Notes: generated by a model not told the origin, from the letters alone. DNA of 64,000 bases from Rhodopseudomonas rhenobacensis (GCF_014203125.1 NZ_JACHIH010000018.1:33352-97351), one strand, 5' to 3'. Positions 1 through 8,752 are shown, counted from the stretch's first letter. Translations and numbers: made by a program.

Positions 1-929
1 GCACCCCGGGCGCCGCGGAATTCGCGGTGCCGCTGGAAACCCCGGAGCAGGCCAGCCGCTTCAACCGCCGCATCGTCAACGCCTGCCTGCGCGCCAACGC
101 GCAACCCGAAGGGCCGCGGCCGGGGCAATTGCACATCGCGATCATCGGCGCCGGCGCCACCGGCACCGAACTTGCCGCCGAACTGCACCACACCGTGCGC
201 GACGTGGTCGGCTACGGCATGGACCGCATCGATCCTTCGCGCGACATCCACATCGTGCTGATCGAGGCGTCGCCGCGGATCCTGCCGGCGCTGCCGGAGC
301 GGATCTCGGGCGCCACGCAGGATCTCTTGAAAGAGCTCGGCGTCGAAGTGCGTACCAGCGCCCGGGTCGCCGAGGTGCGCGCCGACGGCGTGGTGCTGTC
401 GAGCGGCGAAATGATTCCGTCCGAACTGGTGGTGTGGTCGGCCGGGGTCAAGGCGCCGGACTTTCTCGCGGGTCTCGACGGGCTGGAGACCAACCGGATC
501 AATCAGCTCATGGTCGACACCTCGCTGCGCACCACCCGCGATCCGAGCATCTTCGCGATCGGCGATTGCGCCTCCTGTCCGCGCCCGGGCTTTGACGCGC
601 CGGTGCCGCCGCGCGCCCAGGCGGCGCATCAGATGGCGACGCACATCATCCGCAACATCGCGCCGATCATGGCCGGGCAGCCGGTGCCGCCGTTCGAGTA
701 TCGCGATTTCGGCTCGCTGGTGTCGCTCGGCAAGTATTCCGCGGTCGGCAATCTGATGGGCTACGCGATCGGCCGCAGCATGTTCATCGAGGGCATGTTC
801 GCGCGGCTGATGTATCGCTCGCTCTACAAGATGCACGAGGCGGCGCTGCACGGCCGCTCCACGGTGTTCTGGCGGGCGATGCTGTCCACCATCTCGCAGC
901 GCCCGACGCCCAGCGTCAAGCTGCATTGA
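1..929 (+). CDS. ndh: Type II NADH:quinone oxidoreductase (NDH-2), 5'-truncated by the window
   Basis: The reading frame is already open at base 3 and ends at TGA 927-929, so the gene starts upstream and roughly the last 308 residues are present; the family is usually about 420-440 residues. The second dinucleotide fold is visible as IAIIGAGATGTELAAEL, followed by the FAD-contact motif IFAIGDCA and the quinone-site-like PPRAQAAHQMA. The C-terminus (ARLMYRSLYKMHEAALHG) resembles the amphipathic membrane-anchoring tail of the family. It would transfer electrons from NADH to quinone at the inner membrane face without pumping protons. The GTG at 27 lies inside the domain and is not a start. Family call is firm; the missing N-terminus prevents checking the first nucleotide-binding motif. 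Confidence 0.9.
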   Translation, partial: TPGAAEFAVPLETPEQASRFNRRIVNACLRANAQPEGPRPGQLHIAIIGAGATGTELAAELHHTVRDVVGYGMDRIDPSRDIHIVLIEASPRILPALPERISGATQDLLKELGVEVRTSARVAEVRADGVVLSSGEMIPSELVVWSAGVKAPDFLAGLDGLETNRINQLMVDTSLRTTRDPSIFAIGDCASCPRPGFDAPVPPRAQAAHQMATHIIRNIAPIMAGQPVPPFEYRDFGSLVSLGKYSAVGNLMGYAIGRSMFIEGMFARLMYRSLYKMHEAALHGRSTVFWRAMLSTISQRPTPSVKLH

Positions 930-960
930 GGAGGCGGATCAGCGGCTCGACATTGTTGCC

Positions 961-1034
961 GCATCCTTCGAGGCTCGCCTGCGCCTGCTGCGTAGTAACG
1001 CTGCCGTCGTCGTCGGCGAGCGCCTCAGGATGAC
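961..1034. repeat. Degenerate CATCCT/AGGATG palindromic intergenic repeat
   Basis: Outer arms GCATCCTTCGAGGCTCGCC and the inverted GGCGAGCGCCTCAGGATGAC flank a short centre. It belongs to the same family as the elements at 1070-1124 and 24636-24732, but its arms are less well matched. It lies between ndh and the convergent DUF4403 gene. Confidence 0.6.
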
Positions 1035-1069
1035 GGCGCTTAGTTGGGTGAAGCTCCTACAAAGTAACC

Positions 1070-1124
1070 GTCATCCTGAGGAGCCCGGCTGAGCGCAGCG
1101 CAGCCGGGCGTCTCGAAGGATGGG
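1070..1124. repeat. CATCCTGAGGAG-type palindromic repeat
   Basis: Begins GTCATCCTGAGGAG and ends CTCGAAGGATGGG around an inner hairpin CCCGGCTG/CAGCCGGG. The same outer sequences recur at 24636-24732, so this is a dispersed element rather than a private terminator, though in RNA it would fold between the convergent ends of ndh and the DUF4403 gene. Confidence 0.75.
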
Positions 1125-1149
1125 CTGCGAGCACGCACGCAGCAACCCC

Positions 1150-2691
1150 TCACAACTTCGGCAGCGCGGTCACGGTGACGTTCAAGAAACCGTCCGCCGC
1201 GGCGGTGACGCGCAGCGTGGTGGAGTCGAAGGCCAGCGCGGTCAGCCGCAGGCTGTCGATTTCCGAGGCCACCCGCAGCCCTTCCTCGTTGAGATGATAG
1301 TCGGCGATCATCGCGCCGATCCGGCGCTGCAGGTTGCTGGCGAACGGCTTCAGATCGAGCACCGCCTTGTCGGCTAAGGCCTGCTGCAACAGCGGCATCG
1401 CGGCGCGGGTGGCGCCGCCGAGCAGTCCGAACGCCGCCTCGGATTCCACCGCGAGTTCGAGATTGGCGAGCCGCAGCGTCTGCTTCTCGGAATCGAGCAC
1501 CGGCTTGCCCCAGATATACACCGTGGCGTCGCCGCCGAGGCCGAAGAAACTCTTCTTCTCGCGGGCGTTGACCGTGAGCGCGATCAGCAGCCGATCGCCG
1601 GAGGCCTTCACCGTCGCGTGCTTGACGGTGACTTCGACGGCGCCGGAGCCGTCCTCCGGGAAGGTCTTGTTGGCGAGCTGGGCCTCCAGAATGCGGTCGA
1701 TTTCGGTGAACGGCGTGTCGATCGGCACCGCGATCGAGACGCCGGCGGCCTCCGCCGGCACGATGCCGAGCGTCGCCGGGAACGGGCAGTCCGGCTTGGT
1801 CTGCGCCGCGGTGACGCGGGTTTCGGCCTCGATGCCGAGCGTCAGCGTCACCGCGCTGCCGTCGACTTTCGGCTGCGCCGCCAGCGCCCGGGTGGGGCGC
1901 AATTCCAGCCACAGCCCTTGCACCGCGATGCCCTGCAGCGGGATCGAGCGGCACATCCGGCTCCATTCGCGCCGCGCGTTCTGCTCCAGCGTGGCGTCGT
2001 TGCGGATCCGCTGCTGCAACGAGGCGAGCTGCTCGTTGACCGCCTTGTCGATCATCGGCTTGACCTGCGCCGGCACGTTGACGTGCATTCCGGCGACCGC
2101 GACCGAGCTGTCGCCGAGCGAGACTTGGGCTGTGAGATTCGGCTCGACCCGCCAGTTCGGCGTGATGGTCGGCCGCGCCGCCATCATGATGGCGCCCTTG
2201 ATGTCGGCGTTGGCGTGGAAGTTCTTGATGTTGACGCCGATCTGCGCCGCGGCCTTGCCGCCGAGCAGCTTGCCGAGCACGTCGTTGACCGCGCCCTTGG
2301 CGTTGCCGTTGAGCGCGCCCTTCACCGCAAGCGTGCCGTTGATCGGCGCCGCCAGCCCGAGCTGGTTCTGCGAACCGGCGGCGGTGATGGCGCCGCGCGC
2401 CGCGGTCCAGTTGATGTCGGCGTCCTGCAACAGCTGCGGCATCGGATTGGGCGCCTTACCGGCGAAGTTGCGCGGCGCGGCGCGTTCGGCGACGTCGCGG
2501 ATCGCGTTCAGCGTGATCGACACCGGCACCACGATGGTCGAGGTCCGCGCCGCGGGCAGCGCCGGCAACGGCGCCAGCGGCGGCGCCTTGGTCTCGACGA
2601 CGCGCGGCGACAGCCGATCGACCGCGATCAGGCCGGCAACGGACGACACGGCCAGCACGGCGACCGTGATTAGGATGGTTTTCAGACGCAT
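1150..2691 (-). CDS. DUF4403 family protein, exported/anchored
   Basis: A 513-residue protein beginning MRLKTILITVAVLAVSSVAG, a signal peptide or membrane anchor, followed by a long soluble domain. It resembles the DUF4403 family (LQQRIRNDATLEQNARREW, WLELRPTRALAAQP, YIWGKPVLDSEKQTLRLANLE). The domain has no established biochemical function; an envelope role is inferred only from the leader. The frame stays open upstream to 2988, but the start at 2691 is chosen because the hydrophobic leader begins there. It is transcribed toward ndh and its neighbour upstream is the L,D-transpeptidase, also on the minus strand after a 193 bp gap containing a hairpin, so probably a separate transcript. Confidence 0.75.
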   Translation of the reverse strand: MRLKTILITVAVLAVSSVAGLIAVDRLSPRVVETKAPPLAPLPALPAARTSTIVVPVSITLNAIRDVAERAAPRNFAGKAPNPMPQLLQDADINWTAARGAITAAGSQNQLGLAAPINGTLAVKGALNGNAKGAVNDVLGKLLGGKAAAQIGVNIKNFHANADIKGAIMMAARPTITPNWRVEPNLTAQVSLGDSSVAVAGMHVNVPAQVKPMIDKAVNEQLASLQQRIRNDATLEQNARREWSRMCRSIPLQGIAVQGLWLELRPTRALAAQPKVDGSAVTLTLGIEAETRVTAAQTKPDCPFPATLGIVPAEAAGVSIAVPIDTPFTEIDRILEAQLANKTFPEDGSGAVEVTVKHATVKASGDRLLIALTVNAREKKSFFGLGGDATVYIWGKPVLDSEKQTLRLANLELAVESEAAFGLLGGATRAAMPLLQQALADKAVLDLKPFASNLQRRIGAMIADYHLNEEGLRVASEIDSLRLTALAFDSTTLRVTAAADGFLNVTVTALPKL

Positions 2692-2849
2692 GTGGGCCCC
2701 GGAGGTTGCGTCTGGCGAGATTACAGCCGTCAGGCGAGCCGCGCCAGCCGCGCCGAACGGATCGTCGGCACGGCGGGAGGCAGCTATCCAAATACGTCGG
2801 GGATAAGGCGGGGCAAATCGGACCGTGGTCGGTTGCGGCATCGCGGGCA

Positions 2850-2872
2850 GGGTGGCGTTATTTGCGCCACCC
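2850..2872 (-). terminator. Hairpin downstream of the L,D-transpeptidase gene
   Basis: Perfect 8 bp stem GGGTGGCG/CGCCACCC with a 7-nt loop, starting 12 nt after the transpeptidase stop on the minus strand. There is no U-tract after it, so it is at best a weak or Rho-assisted terminator. Confidence 0.45.
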
Positions 2873-2884
2873 GATCCGGCGTGA

Positions 2885-3604
2885 TCAGCCGCGGCTGCGC
2901 TCCGCAGCGTCGGCGCGACGATCGATCGGCAGCACCACCACCTTGGTGCCGACATTGACCCGCGAATACAGATCGGCGACGTCGGCATTGGTCAGCCGGA
3001 TGCAACCGGACGACACCCTTGTGCCGATGGTGGAGGGCGCGTTGGTGCCGTGGATGCGATAGATCGAACCGCCGAGATACATTGCGCGGGCGCCGAGCGG
3101 GTTGCCGGGGCCGCCGGCCATGAAGCGCGGCAGATAGGGCTGCCGGGCGATCATCTCGGCGGGCGGCGTCCAGTTCGGCCATTCCGCCTTTCGGGTGATC
3201 GGCTGCACGCCGGCCCAGGTGAAGCCGTCGCGGCCGACCCCGATGCCGTAGCGCATCGCCCGACCATTGCCGAGCACCAGATAGAGATAGGTGTTGCCGG
3301 TGTCGATCACGATGGTGCCGGGCGCCTCGCGCGTCGTGTAGTTCACCACCTGGCGGCGCAGCCGCGCCGGCAATTCGTTGGTCACCACGGCGTCGTCATC
3401 CTGCGGAACGGCCTCGGCCTGCGGCGCGGGCTGCATCGGCTGCTGCAGCATCGGCAGCGGCAGGAACGGGAACAGCGGCAGCGGCGCGGCGGCGGCCGGG
3501 CCGGCAAAGCCGGCGACGCCGATCGCCAGGGCTGCGAGCGAGGCAATGCTGCGGCGGGACGTCAACTTGCCACCAGCGAGCTTGGGATGAGCGGACTTGA
3601 ACAT
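2885..3604 (-). CDS. L,D-transpeptidase (YkuD domain), secreted
   Basis: A 239-residue protein with an N-terminal export signal (RRSIASLAALAIGVAGFAGPAAAA), a proline/glutamine-rich linker, then a YkuD catalytic domain. The domain starts near NTYLYLVLGNGRAMRYGIGVG and carries the family's IHGTNAPSTIGTRVSSGCIR active site, the Cys in SSGCIR being the nucleophile. Such enzymes make 3-3 peptidoglycan cross-links or attach lipoproteins to the wall in the periplasm. The frame is open further upstream, but ATG 3604 is preceded by GGAGACAGGTC on the coding strand and directly starts the signal peptide. Monocistronic by context. Precise role (cross-linking versus anchoring) cannot be read from sequence. 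Confidence 0.92.
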   Translation of the reverse strand: MFKSAHPKLAGGKLTSRRSIASLAALAIGVAGFAGPAAAAPLPLFPFLPLPMLQQPMQPAPQAEAVPQDDDAVVTNELPARLRRQVVNYTTREAPGTIVIDTGNTYLYLVLGNGRAMRYGIGVGRDGFTWAGVQPITRKAEWPNWTPPAEMIARQPYLPRFMAGGPGNPLGARAMYLGGSIYRIHGTNAPSTIGTRVSSGCIRLTNADVADLYSRVNVGTKVVVLPIDRRADAAERSRG

Positions 3605-3913
3605 GACCTGTCTCCGTTTTGAGCGCCCTGTGAGCGCCCTTGCGGCGCTTCGTTGGTTGCAGAGATAGGCCGCAATGGTTTCCGGACGTTGTTGTCGATG
3701 GCGGGAAATGGTTTCATTGGCGCCGGAATTGTGTCGTCGCGGCCACCTTTGTGCCAACAGCGTTGCCAAGCTTTGGGCGGGATGCCGCAGTTTCGTGCGC
3801 TCGAATTAGCAATCGGTTCATCGACGGCGCGGCCCGGCCGGATCGCAAACGTTCCTTTACCTTCTTGCGCCAGGGTGGCCGCAGCATCGTCCTTCCGACG
3901 CGAGAGAACGCCC
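3605..3913. other. Divergent intergenic region, no gene seen
   Basis: About 309 bp between the divergent L,D-transpeptidase gene and the small exported protein gene. It must hold both promoters. A short direct repeat GAGCGCCCT occurs twice near 3621 and 3632. No RNA gene or clear operator was recognised. Confidence 0.4.
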
Positions 3914-4234
3914 GTGAACAAGCTCCAGTATTGCGTCACAGCCATTGCGGCGCTGGCGTCGACCTCGGCATTCGCCGCCGACTACATGGCGGCGCCGTAT
4001 CAGCCGCGCTATGTGCGCCGCGCGCCGCCGCCGATGTATTACGCCGCCCCGATGCCGCGGATCCCGCAGGCGCCGCCGGTGGTCTGGGTGCAGGCGCCGC
4101 CGAACTACGTCCGGCATCTGGTCCCGGTGCAGGGCTGCGGCGGCTGCGGCCCCGGCTATGCCTCGGTCGGTGAATGGCAGCAGACGCTGCCGCCGGGTCC
4201 GTTCGACCGCTATATCGACGACTACGGCTACTAG
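3914..4234 (+). CDS. Small exported Tyr/Pro-rich protein of unknown function
   Basis: A 106-residue product starting at GTG 3914, preceded by GAGAG about 7 bases upstream. It has a clear Sec signal peptide (MNKLQYCVTAIAALASTSAFA) with predicted cleavage before ADYMAAPY. The mature part is rich in Pro, Tyr and Arg (RYVRRAPPPMYYAAPMPRIP) and contains a glycine-cysteine patch VQGCGGCGPGY. Small proteins of this composition are common in Bradyrhizobiaceae but have no assigned function. The signal peptide and the composition argue that it is expressed. An earlier in-frame start at 3653 would bury the signal peptide and is rejected. It is probably monocistronic. Confidence 0.65.
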   Translation: MNKLQYCVTAIAALASTSAFAADYMAAPYQPRYVRRAPPPMYYAAPMPRIPQAPPVVWVQAPPNYVRHLVPVQGCGGCGPGYASVGEWQQTLPPGPFDRYIDDYGY

Positions 4235-4459
4235 CGCCACGCGCCGTCCCCCATCGCTCGTCGCGCGAGACAGAAAATCTCTCGCCGCCGCGACGCGAAG
4301 TGACATCATGCTACGCGAGACGGCGTGATCTGCCGGCGCTGAGGATGCGAGACGAACCGTCTTTGCGTCGCACCAAATTCGAAATTCCATTTCGTTGACG
4401 GAAGTTATTCGCCGGCCCCATCATTTGCGGCAGATCGATGCTGCAAACTGGAGACCGCG

Positions 4460-5551
4460 ATGCCGACCACTGATAACAAGGCGGTGCTCAACCGCCGTGC
4501 CTTGCTCCGCGGCAGTGCCGCCGCGGCGTTGGCCGCGCCGCTCGGGGTGTGGGGCGCTAGCGCCTTCCCCGGCCGTCCGGCGCCCGCGATCGACTTCTCC
4601 GAATTTCCGATCTGCCGCGCCTCGTCGGAAGCCCCGGCGCCGACCGGCGCGCCGCGCAAGCTGAAGATTTCCTGGAACGCCAACGCGATCTGCGGCGTCA
4701 CGCTGCCGGTGGCGATCGACCACGGCTTCTTCCAGAAGCAGAATCTCGACGTCGAGCTGGTGAATTTCTCCGGCGCCACCGATCAGTTGCTGGAGGCGAT
4801 CGCCACCGGCAAGAGCGACGCCGGCATCGGCATGGCGCTGCGCTGGCTGAAGCCGCTGGAGCAGGGCTTTGACGTCAAGATCGTCACCGGGACGCATGGC
4901 GGCTGCCTGCGCGCCATCGCGCCGGTGAACTCCGGCATCACCAAGGTCGCCGACCTCAAGGGCAAGACGGTCGCGGTCGGCGATCTCACCGGGCCGGACA
5001 AGAATTTCTTCTCGATCCAGCTCGCCAAGCAGGGCATCGACCCGATCACCGAGGTGGAGTGGCGGCAATATCCCGGCAATCTCTTGCGGCTCGCGGTGGA
5101 GAAGGGCGAGGTGCAGGCGCTGATGGCGTCCGATCCGATCGCCTATCTCTGGCTCAAGGACGGCGCGTTCCGCGAGATCGGCTCCAATCTTGATGGCCCC
5201 TACAAGGACATCTCCTGCTGCATCGTCGGCGTGCGCGGCAGCCTGATCCGCGACGAGCCGCAGGTGGCGCGCGGCATCGCGGTCGGCCTGCGCGATGCGG
5301 CGATGTTCATCACGCAGAATCCCGACAAGGCCGCGGCGTCGTATCTGCCCTATGCGCCGAAGACTGCGACCGAAGACGATCTACGGTCGCTGGTGCGCTA
5401 CCACACCCATCATCATCACCCGGCGGGCGATCAGTTGAAGCGCGAGCTGAAGGGCTACGCCGACGATCTCAAACTGGTCTCGGTGTTCAAGCCGTCGACC
5501 GACACCGCGAAATTCGCCGAAAGGATTTATGCCAATGTCCTCGGCGTCTAA
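4460..5551 (+). CDS. ABC importer substrate-binding protein, NMT1/taurine-nitrate class, Tat-exported
   Basis: A 363-residue periplasmic binding protein. The N-terminus NRRALLRGSAAAALAAPLG is a twin-arginine type signal. The mature domain follows the SsuA/TauA/NrtA pattern: LKISWNANAICGVTLPVAID, GATDQLLEAIATGKSDAGIG, ADLKGKTVAVGDL. An unusual histidine cluster, RYHTHHHHPAGD (residues 313-324), lies in the C-terminal lobe. GGAG at about -10 supports ATG 4460. It is the first gene of a three-gene operon, with permease and ATPase following at overlapping junctions. Substrates in the class include sulfonates, nitrate, bicarbonate and thiamine precursors; none can be chosen from sequence, though the His run raises the possibility of a metal or metal complex. 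Confidence 0.85.
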   Translation: MPTTDNKAVLNRRALLRGSAAAALAAPLGVWGASAFPGRPAPAIDFSEFPICRASSEAPAPTGAPRKLKISWNANAICGVTLPVAIDHGFFQKQNLDVELVNFSGATDQLLEAIATGKSDAGIGMALRWLKPLEQGFDVKIVTGTHGGCLRAIAPVNSGITKVADLKGKTVAVGDLTGPDKNFFSIQLAKQGIDPITEVEWRQYPGNLLRLAVEKGEVQALMASDPIAYLWLKDGAFREIGSNLDGPYKDISCCIVGVRGSLIRDEPQVARGIAVGLRDAAMFITQNPDKAAASYLPYAPKTATEDDLRSLVRYHTHHHHPAGDQLKRELKGYADDLKLVSVFKPSTDTAKFAERIYANVLGV

Positions 5552-6578
5552 TTCGGAATTCACCCTGCCGCAGTCGGCCGAGGAGGGCGCCGCTTTCGCC
5601 GGCGCCAATTGGCCGCCGCTGGCGACGCTATTGGCCGGCTCGACCGGATTGCTCGCAGGGCTTGCCTGGGCGGCGTTCGGGCTGGTGTCGCTGCTGCTGC
5701 CCGACGTCGAGGCCGGCGACTGGTCGCAGACCCGCAACGTCGGCGCCGCGGCGCTCGGCATTGCGGCGGCCATCGCGATCCTCAGCCTCGGCGCGCCGTG
5801 GTTCGGCCGCGTCGGCGCGGGCTTGCGCAAACGCGCGCCGTGGCTGCTGCTGCTCGGGCTGCTGCTGACGGTGTGGGAACTGGCGACCGCGAAATTCGGC
5901 TGGCTGCCGCTGCCGTTCTTCCCGCCGCCGCAGGCGATCGTCGAGGTCTACACCGACGACCTGCCGAAACTTGCGGCCAGCGTCTGGGCCTCGGTCAAGC
6001 TGCAACTCGGCGGCTACGCCATCGGCGCGCTGCTCGGCTTCGTCACCGGGGTCTCGATCGGCTGGTCGGTCGCGGTCGGCTACTGGATTCATCCGATCCT
6101 GCGTTTCATCGGCCCGCTGCCGGCGACCGCCTGGCTGCCGATTGCGTTCTTCACCTTTCCGTCGAGCTGGAGCGCCTCGACCTTCCTGATCGCGCTGGCC
6201 ACCGGCTTTCCGGTCACGGTGCTGACCTGGTCCGGCGTCGCCAGCGTCAGCAACGCTTACTACGACGTGGCGCGTACGCTCGGCGCCAAGCCGTCGTTCC
6301 TGGTGCTGAAGGTGGCGATTCCGGCTGCGCTGCCGCACGTCTTCGTCGGGCTGTTCATGGGGCTCGGCGCGTCGTTCGCGGTGCTGGTGGTGGCGGAGAT
6401 GATCGGCGTCAAGGCCGGGCTCGGCTGGTATCTGCAATGGGCGCAGGGCTGGGCCGCCTACGCCAACATGTATGCGGCGCTGATCGTGATGTCGCTACTG
6501 TGCTCCGGCGCCATCACGGCGTTGTTCCGGGTGCGCGACGGATTGCTGATCTGGCAGAAGGGTGTCGTGAAATGGTAG
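5535..6578 (+). CDS. ABC importer permease (BPD_transp_1; SsuC/TauC-like)
   Basis: A 347-residue integral membrane protein. It is longer than a typical 250-280 residue SsuC/TauC because two hydrophobic segments (about residues 25-50 and 58-80) precede the canonical start of the domain near PWLLLLGLLLTVWELATAKF. The cytoplasmic EAA loop is visible as YYDVARTLGAKPSFLVLKV. The gene overlaps the end of the binding-protein gene. ATG 5529 and ATG 5535 are both in frame; AAAGGA at 5520-5525 lies 9 bases before 5535 but only 3 before 5529, so 5535 is chosen. The stop overlaps the ATPase start, indicating translational coupling. Confidence 0.87.
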   Translation: MSSASNSEFTLPQSAEEGAAFAGANWPPLATLLAGSTGLLAGLAWAAFGLVSLLLPDVEAGDWSQTRNVGAAALGIAAAIAILSLGAPWFGRVGAGLRKRAPWLLLLGLLLTVWELATAKFGWLPLPFFPPPQAIVEVYTDDLPKLAASVWASVKLQLGGYAIGALLGFVTGVSIGWSVAVGYWIHPILRFIGPLPATAWLPIAFFTFPSSWSASTFLIALATGFPVTVLTWSGVASVSNAYYDVARTLGAKPSFLVLKVAIPAALPHVFVGLFMGLGASFAVLVVAEMIGVKAGLGWYLQWAQGWAAYANMYAALIVMSLLCSGAITALFRVRDGLLIWQKGVVKW

Positions 6579-7363
6579 CGCTGGCGCTGAAACAGGAGGC
6601 ACCGCTCGCCGGCGCCGCGCTCGACATCGACGACGTCAGCCATCACTTCGACATCGACGGCAAATTGCTGCCGGTGCTGGATCACGTCTCGCTCAATGCC
6701 AAGCCCGGCGAATTCGTGGCGCTGCTCGGGCCGTCCGGCTGCGGCAAGTCGACCTTGCTGCGGCTGGTCGCAGGTCTCGAGCCGCCACGCTCGGGGTCTC
6801 TCACCGAAGACGGCCGTCCTATCAAGGGGCCGCATCCGTCGCGCGTGGTGGTGTTTCAGGATCCGACGCTGTTTCCCTGGCGCACGGTGTGGAAGAACGT
6901 CGCGCTCGGGCTCGAGGCGCAGGGCATCATCAAGAGCCAGCGCCCCCGCGTCGACGCCGCGATCGAGCTGGTGGGCTTGAGCGGTTTCGCCAACGCCTAT
7001 CCGCATCAATTGTCCGGCGGCATGGCGCAGCGCGTCTCGCTGGCGCGTGCGCTGGTCAACGATCCGCAGATCCTCATTCTCGACGAGCCGCTCGGCAAGC
7101 TCGATTCGCTGACGCGGCTCAGCATGCAGACCGAGATCGTCTCGCTGTGGCAGCGCAACGGCTTCACCACGCTGCTGGTGACGCACGACGTCGAGGAAGC
7201 GCTGTTCCTGGCGCAGCGCGTCATCGTGTTCAGCGATCGGCCGGCCAGCATCAAGGCCGACATCACGGTGGATACGCCGTATCCGCGGCACCGCGGCGAC
7301 GCTTATCTCGCCGAGCTGCGTCAGCAGATCCTCGGCCTGCTCGGGCTCGATGCGACGTGGTGA
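6572..7363 (+). CDS. ABC importer ATPase (SsuB/TauB-like)
   Basis: A 263-residue ATP-binding subunit with all nucleotide-site motifs in order: Walker A GPSGCGKST, Q-loop VVVFQDPTLFPW, signature LSGGM, Walker B ILILDEPLGKLD and the switch histidine in LLVTHDVEEA. ATG 6572 overlaps the last seven bases of the permease gene, so the three genes form one operon. It would energise uptake by the preceding permease and binding protein. It is close in length and motif spacing to NrtD/SsuB/TauB proteins. The gene is followed at once by a block of palindromic repeats rather than another coding region. Confidence 0.92.
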   Translation: MVALALKQEAPLAGAALDIDDVSHHFDIDGKLLPVLDHVSLNAKPGEFVALLGPSGCGKSTLLRLVAGLEPPRSGSLTEDGRPIKGPHPSRVVVFQDPTLFPWRTVWKNVALGLEAQGIIKSQRPRVDAAIELVGLSGFANAYPHQLSGGMAQRVSLARALVNDPQILILDEPLGKLDSLTRLSMQTEIVSLWQRNGFTTLLVTHDVEEALFLAQRVIVFSDRPASIKADITVDTPYPRHRGDAYLAELRQQILGLLGLDATW

Positions 7364-7400
7364 GATGAGTTAGCGGGTCGACGCTCCCAAATTGAAAGCC

Positions 7401-7448
7401 GTCATTCCGGGGCGCGAGCAGCGAAGCTGCAAGCGAACCCGGAATCCA
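7401..7448. repeat. Single arm of the GTCATTCCGG repeat family
   Basis: Starts GTCATTCCGGGGCGCGAGC and ends GAACCCGGAATCC, which is one half of the paired element seen at 7526-7652 and elsewhere. It abuts the tandem array that starts at 7456 and may be its decayed upstream neighbour. Confidence 0.7.
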
Positions 7449-7455
7449 GCTAGCG

Positions 7456-8335
7456 GTGACCCGTAGCCCGGATGAGCGTAGCGATATCCGGGACTCTTCG
7501 TCGCGGCGTCTCCCCGCTAAGAGCCGTCATTCCGGGGCGCGCGCGGCGCAAGCCGCGCGCGAACCCGGAATCTCGCAACACGTGGCGGAGGCCTGCACCC
7601 GCAGCAAGATTCCGGGTTCGCTCGTTCTGACGAACTCGCGCCCCGGAATGACAGTCTTCTTTGTATCGGGCGCAACCACCCGCTGTCTCCCGCATATCGC
7701 AGCGCTCATGCGGGCTAATGGCTCGATGCCACGTGGTGAGCTGAGCTAGCAGTGACCCGTAGCCCGGATGAGCGCAGCGAAATCCGGGACTCTTCGTCGC
7801 GGCGTCTCCCCGCTAAGAGCCGTCATTCCGGGGCGCGAGCGGCGCAAGCCGCGCGCGAACCCGGAATCTCGCAACACGTGGCGGAGGCCTGCACCCCGCA
7901 GCAAGATTCCGGGTTCGCTCGTTCTGACGAACTCGCGCCCCGGAATGACAGTCGTCTTTGTATCGGGCGCAACCACCCGCTGTCTCCCGCATATCGCTGC
8001 GCTCATGCAGGCTACTGGCTCGATGCAACGTGGTGAGCTGAGTTAGCAGTGACCCGTAGCCCGGATGAGTGCAGCGATATCCGGGACTCCTCGTCGCGGC
8101 GTCTCCCCGCTAAGAGCCGTCATTCCGGGGCGCGCGCGGCGCAAGCCGCGCGCGAACCCGGAATCTCGCAACACGTGGCGGAGGCTTGCACCCGCAGCAA
8201 GATTCCGGGTTCGCTCGTTCTGACGAACTCGCGCCCCGGAATGACAGTCTTCTTGGTATCTGGCGCAACACCCGCTGTCTCCCGCATATCGCAGCGCTCA
8301 TGCGGGCTAATGGCTCGATGCCACGTGGTGAGTTG
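7456..8335. repeat. Tandem array: three copies of a ~297 bp compound repeat
   Basis: Three nearly identical head-to-tail units start with GTGACCCGTAGCCCGGATGA at 7456, 7752 and 8049, giving periods of 296 and 297 bp; the third ends near 8335. Each unit has three parts: a short GTAGCCCGGATGAG hairpin, a GTCATTCCGG...CCGGAATGAC inverted pair (7526-7652, 7822-7949, 8119-8245), and a tail with CCCGCATATCGC...GCGCTCATGCGGG able to fold. Units differ by scattered substitutions only. Short open frames inside the units are repeat-derived and have no coding support. No transposase is adjacent. Confidence 0.92.
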
Positions 8336-8354
8336 CGGCGCTTTTCTCGCCCGC

Positions 8355-8603
8355 TCAATGCTTGGTCTTGTGGTCGACGTTGAGAAACGGCCGCCGCGCC
8401 GATTCGTGTTTTTCGAACAATTCGAGCCAGCGGCCGTCTTCCGGCAGCGACCAGTCGTCGCCGGCGAGCTGTGAGCGCGGGCAGGACTCGGCGATCGCGT
8501 CCTCGAGCCGGAAGAACTCCGCGGTCTCCTCGACGGTGAGCCCGATCAGCACGCGGTTGCCCTGCGCGTCGAGCTGATAGCGGTCGTCGTCGTCGATCAT
8601 CAT
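8355..8603 (-). CDS. Conserved small protein of unknown function (82 aa)
   Basis: An 82-residue acidic, soluble protein starting MMIDDDDRYQLDAQGNRVLI and containing GLTVEETAEFFRLEDAIAES and a C-terminal SARRPFLNVDHKTKH. It has no signal peptide, membrane segment or recognised domain. Two adjacent ATG codons at 8603 and 8600 could start it. It ends 20 bp from the tandem repeat array and is divergent from the extensin-like gene. Codon usage matches the neighbours. It looks like a lineage-specific conserved gene, but no function is claimed. Confidence 0.6.
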   Translation of the reverse strand: MMIDDDDRYQLDAQGNRVLIGLTVEETAEFFRLEDAIAESCPRSQLAGDDWSLPEDGRWLELFEKHESARRPFLNVDHKTKH

Positions 8604-8752
8604 GCCGTCGTGTGCGCCGCGCCGGCCGCGCCGTCAACGCGTAGATGCACTTAACCTAACCGCTCAACCTTAACGGCAGTGCCGCGATGGTTAACCGGCG
8701 ATGAACGCGCGCCACGAACAGATCGTTAAACAAGTTGTTCGATTGTGCGCGA

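Noticed and set aside
1334..2806. Long plus-strand open frame (490 codons) antisense to the DUF4403 gene
   Set aside because: Serine/arginine-rich low-complexity translation typical of the antisense frame in GC-rich DNA; the minus-strand protein has a signal peptide and family blocks.
7450..8474. Multiple frames of 60-140 codons in the tandem repeats
   Set aside because: They occur identically in each repeat unit and consist of translated palindromes.
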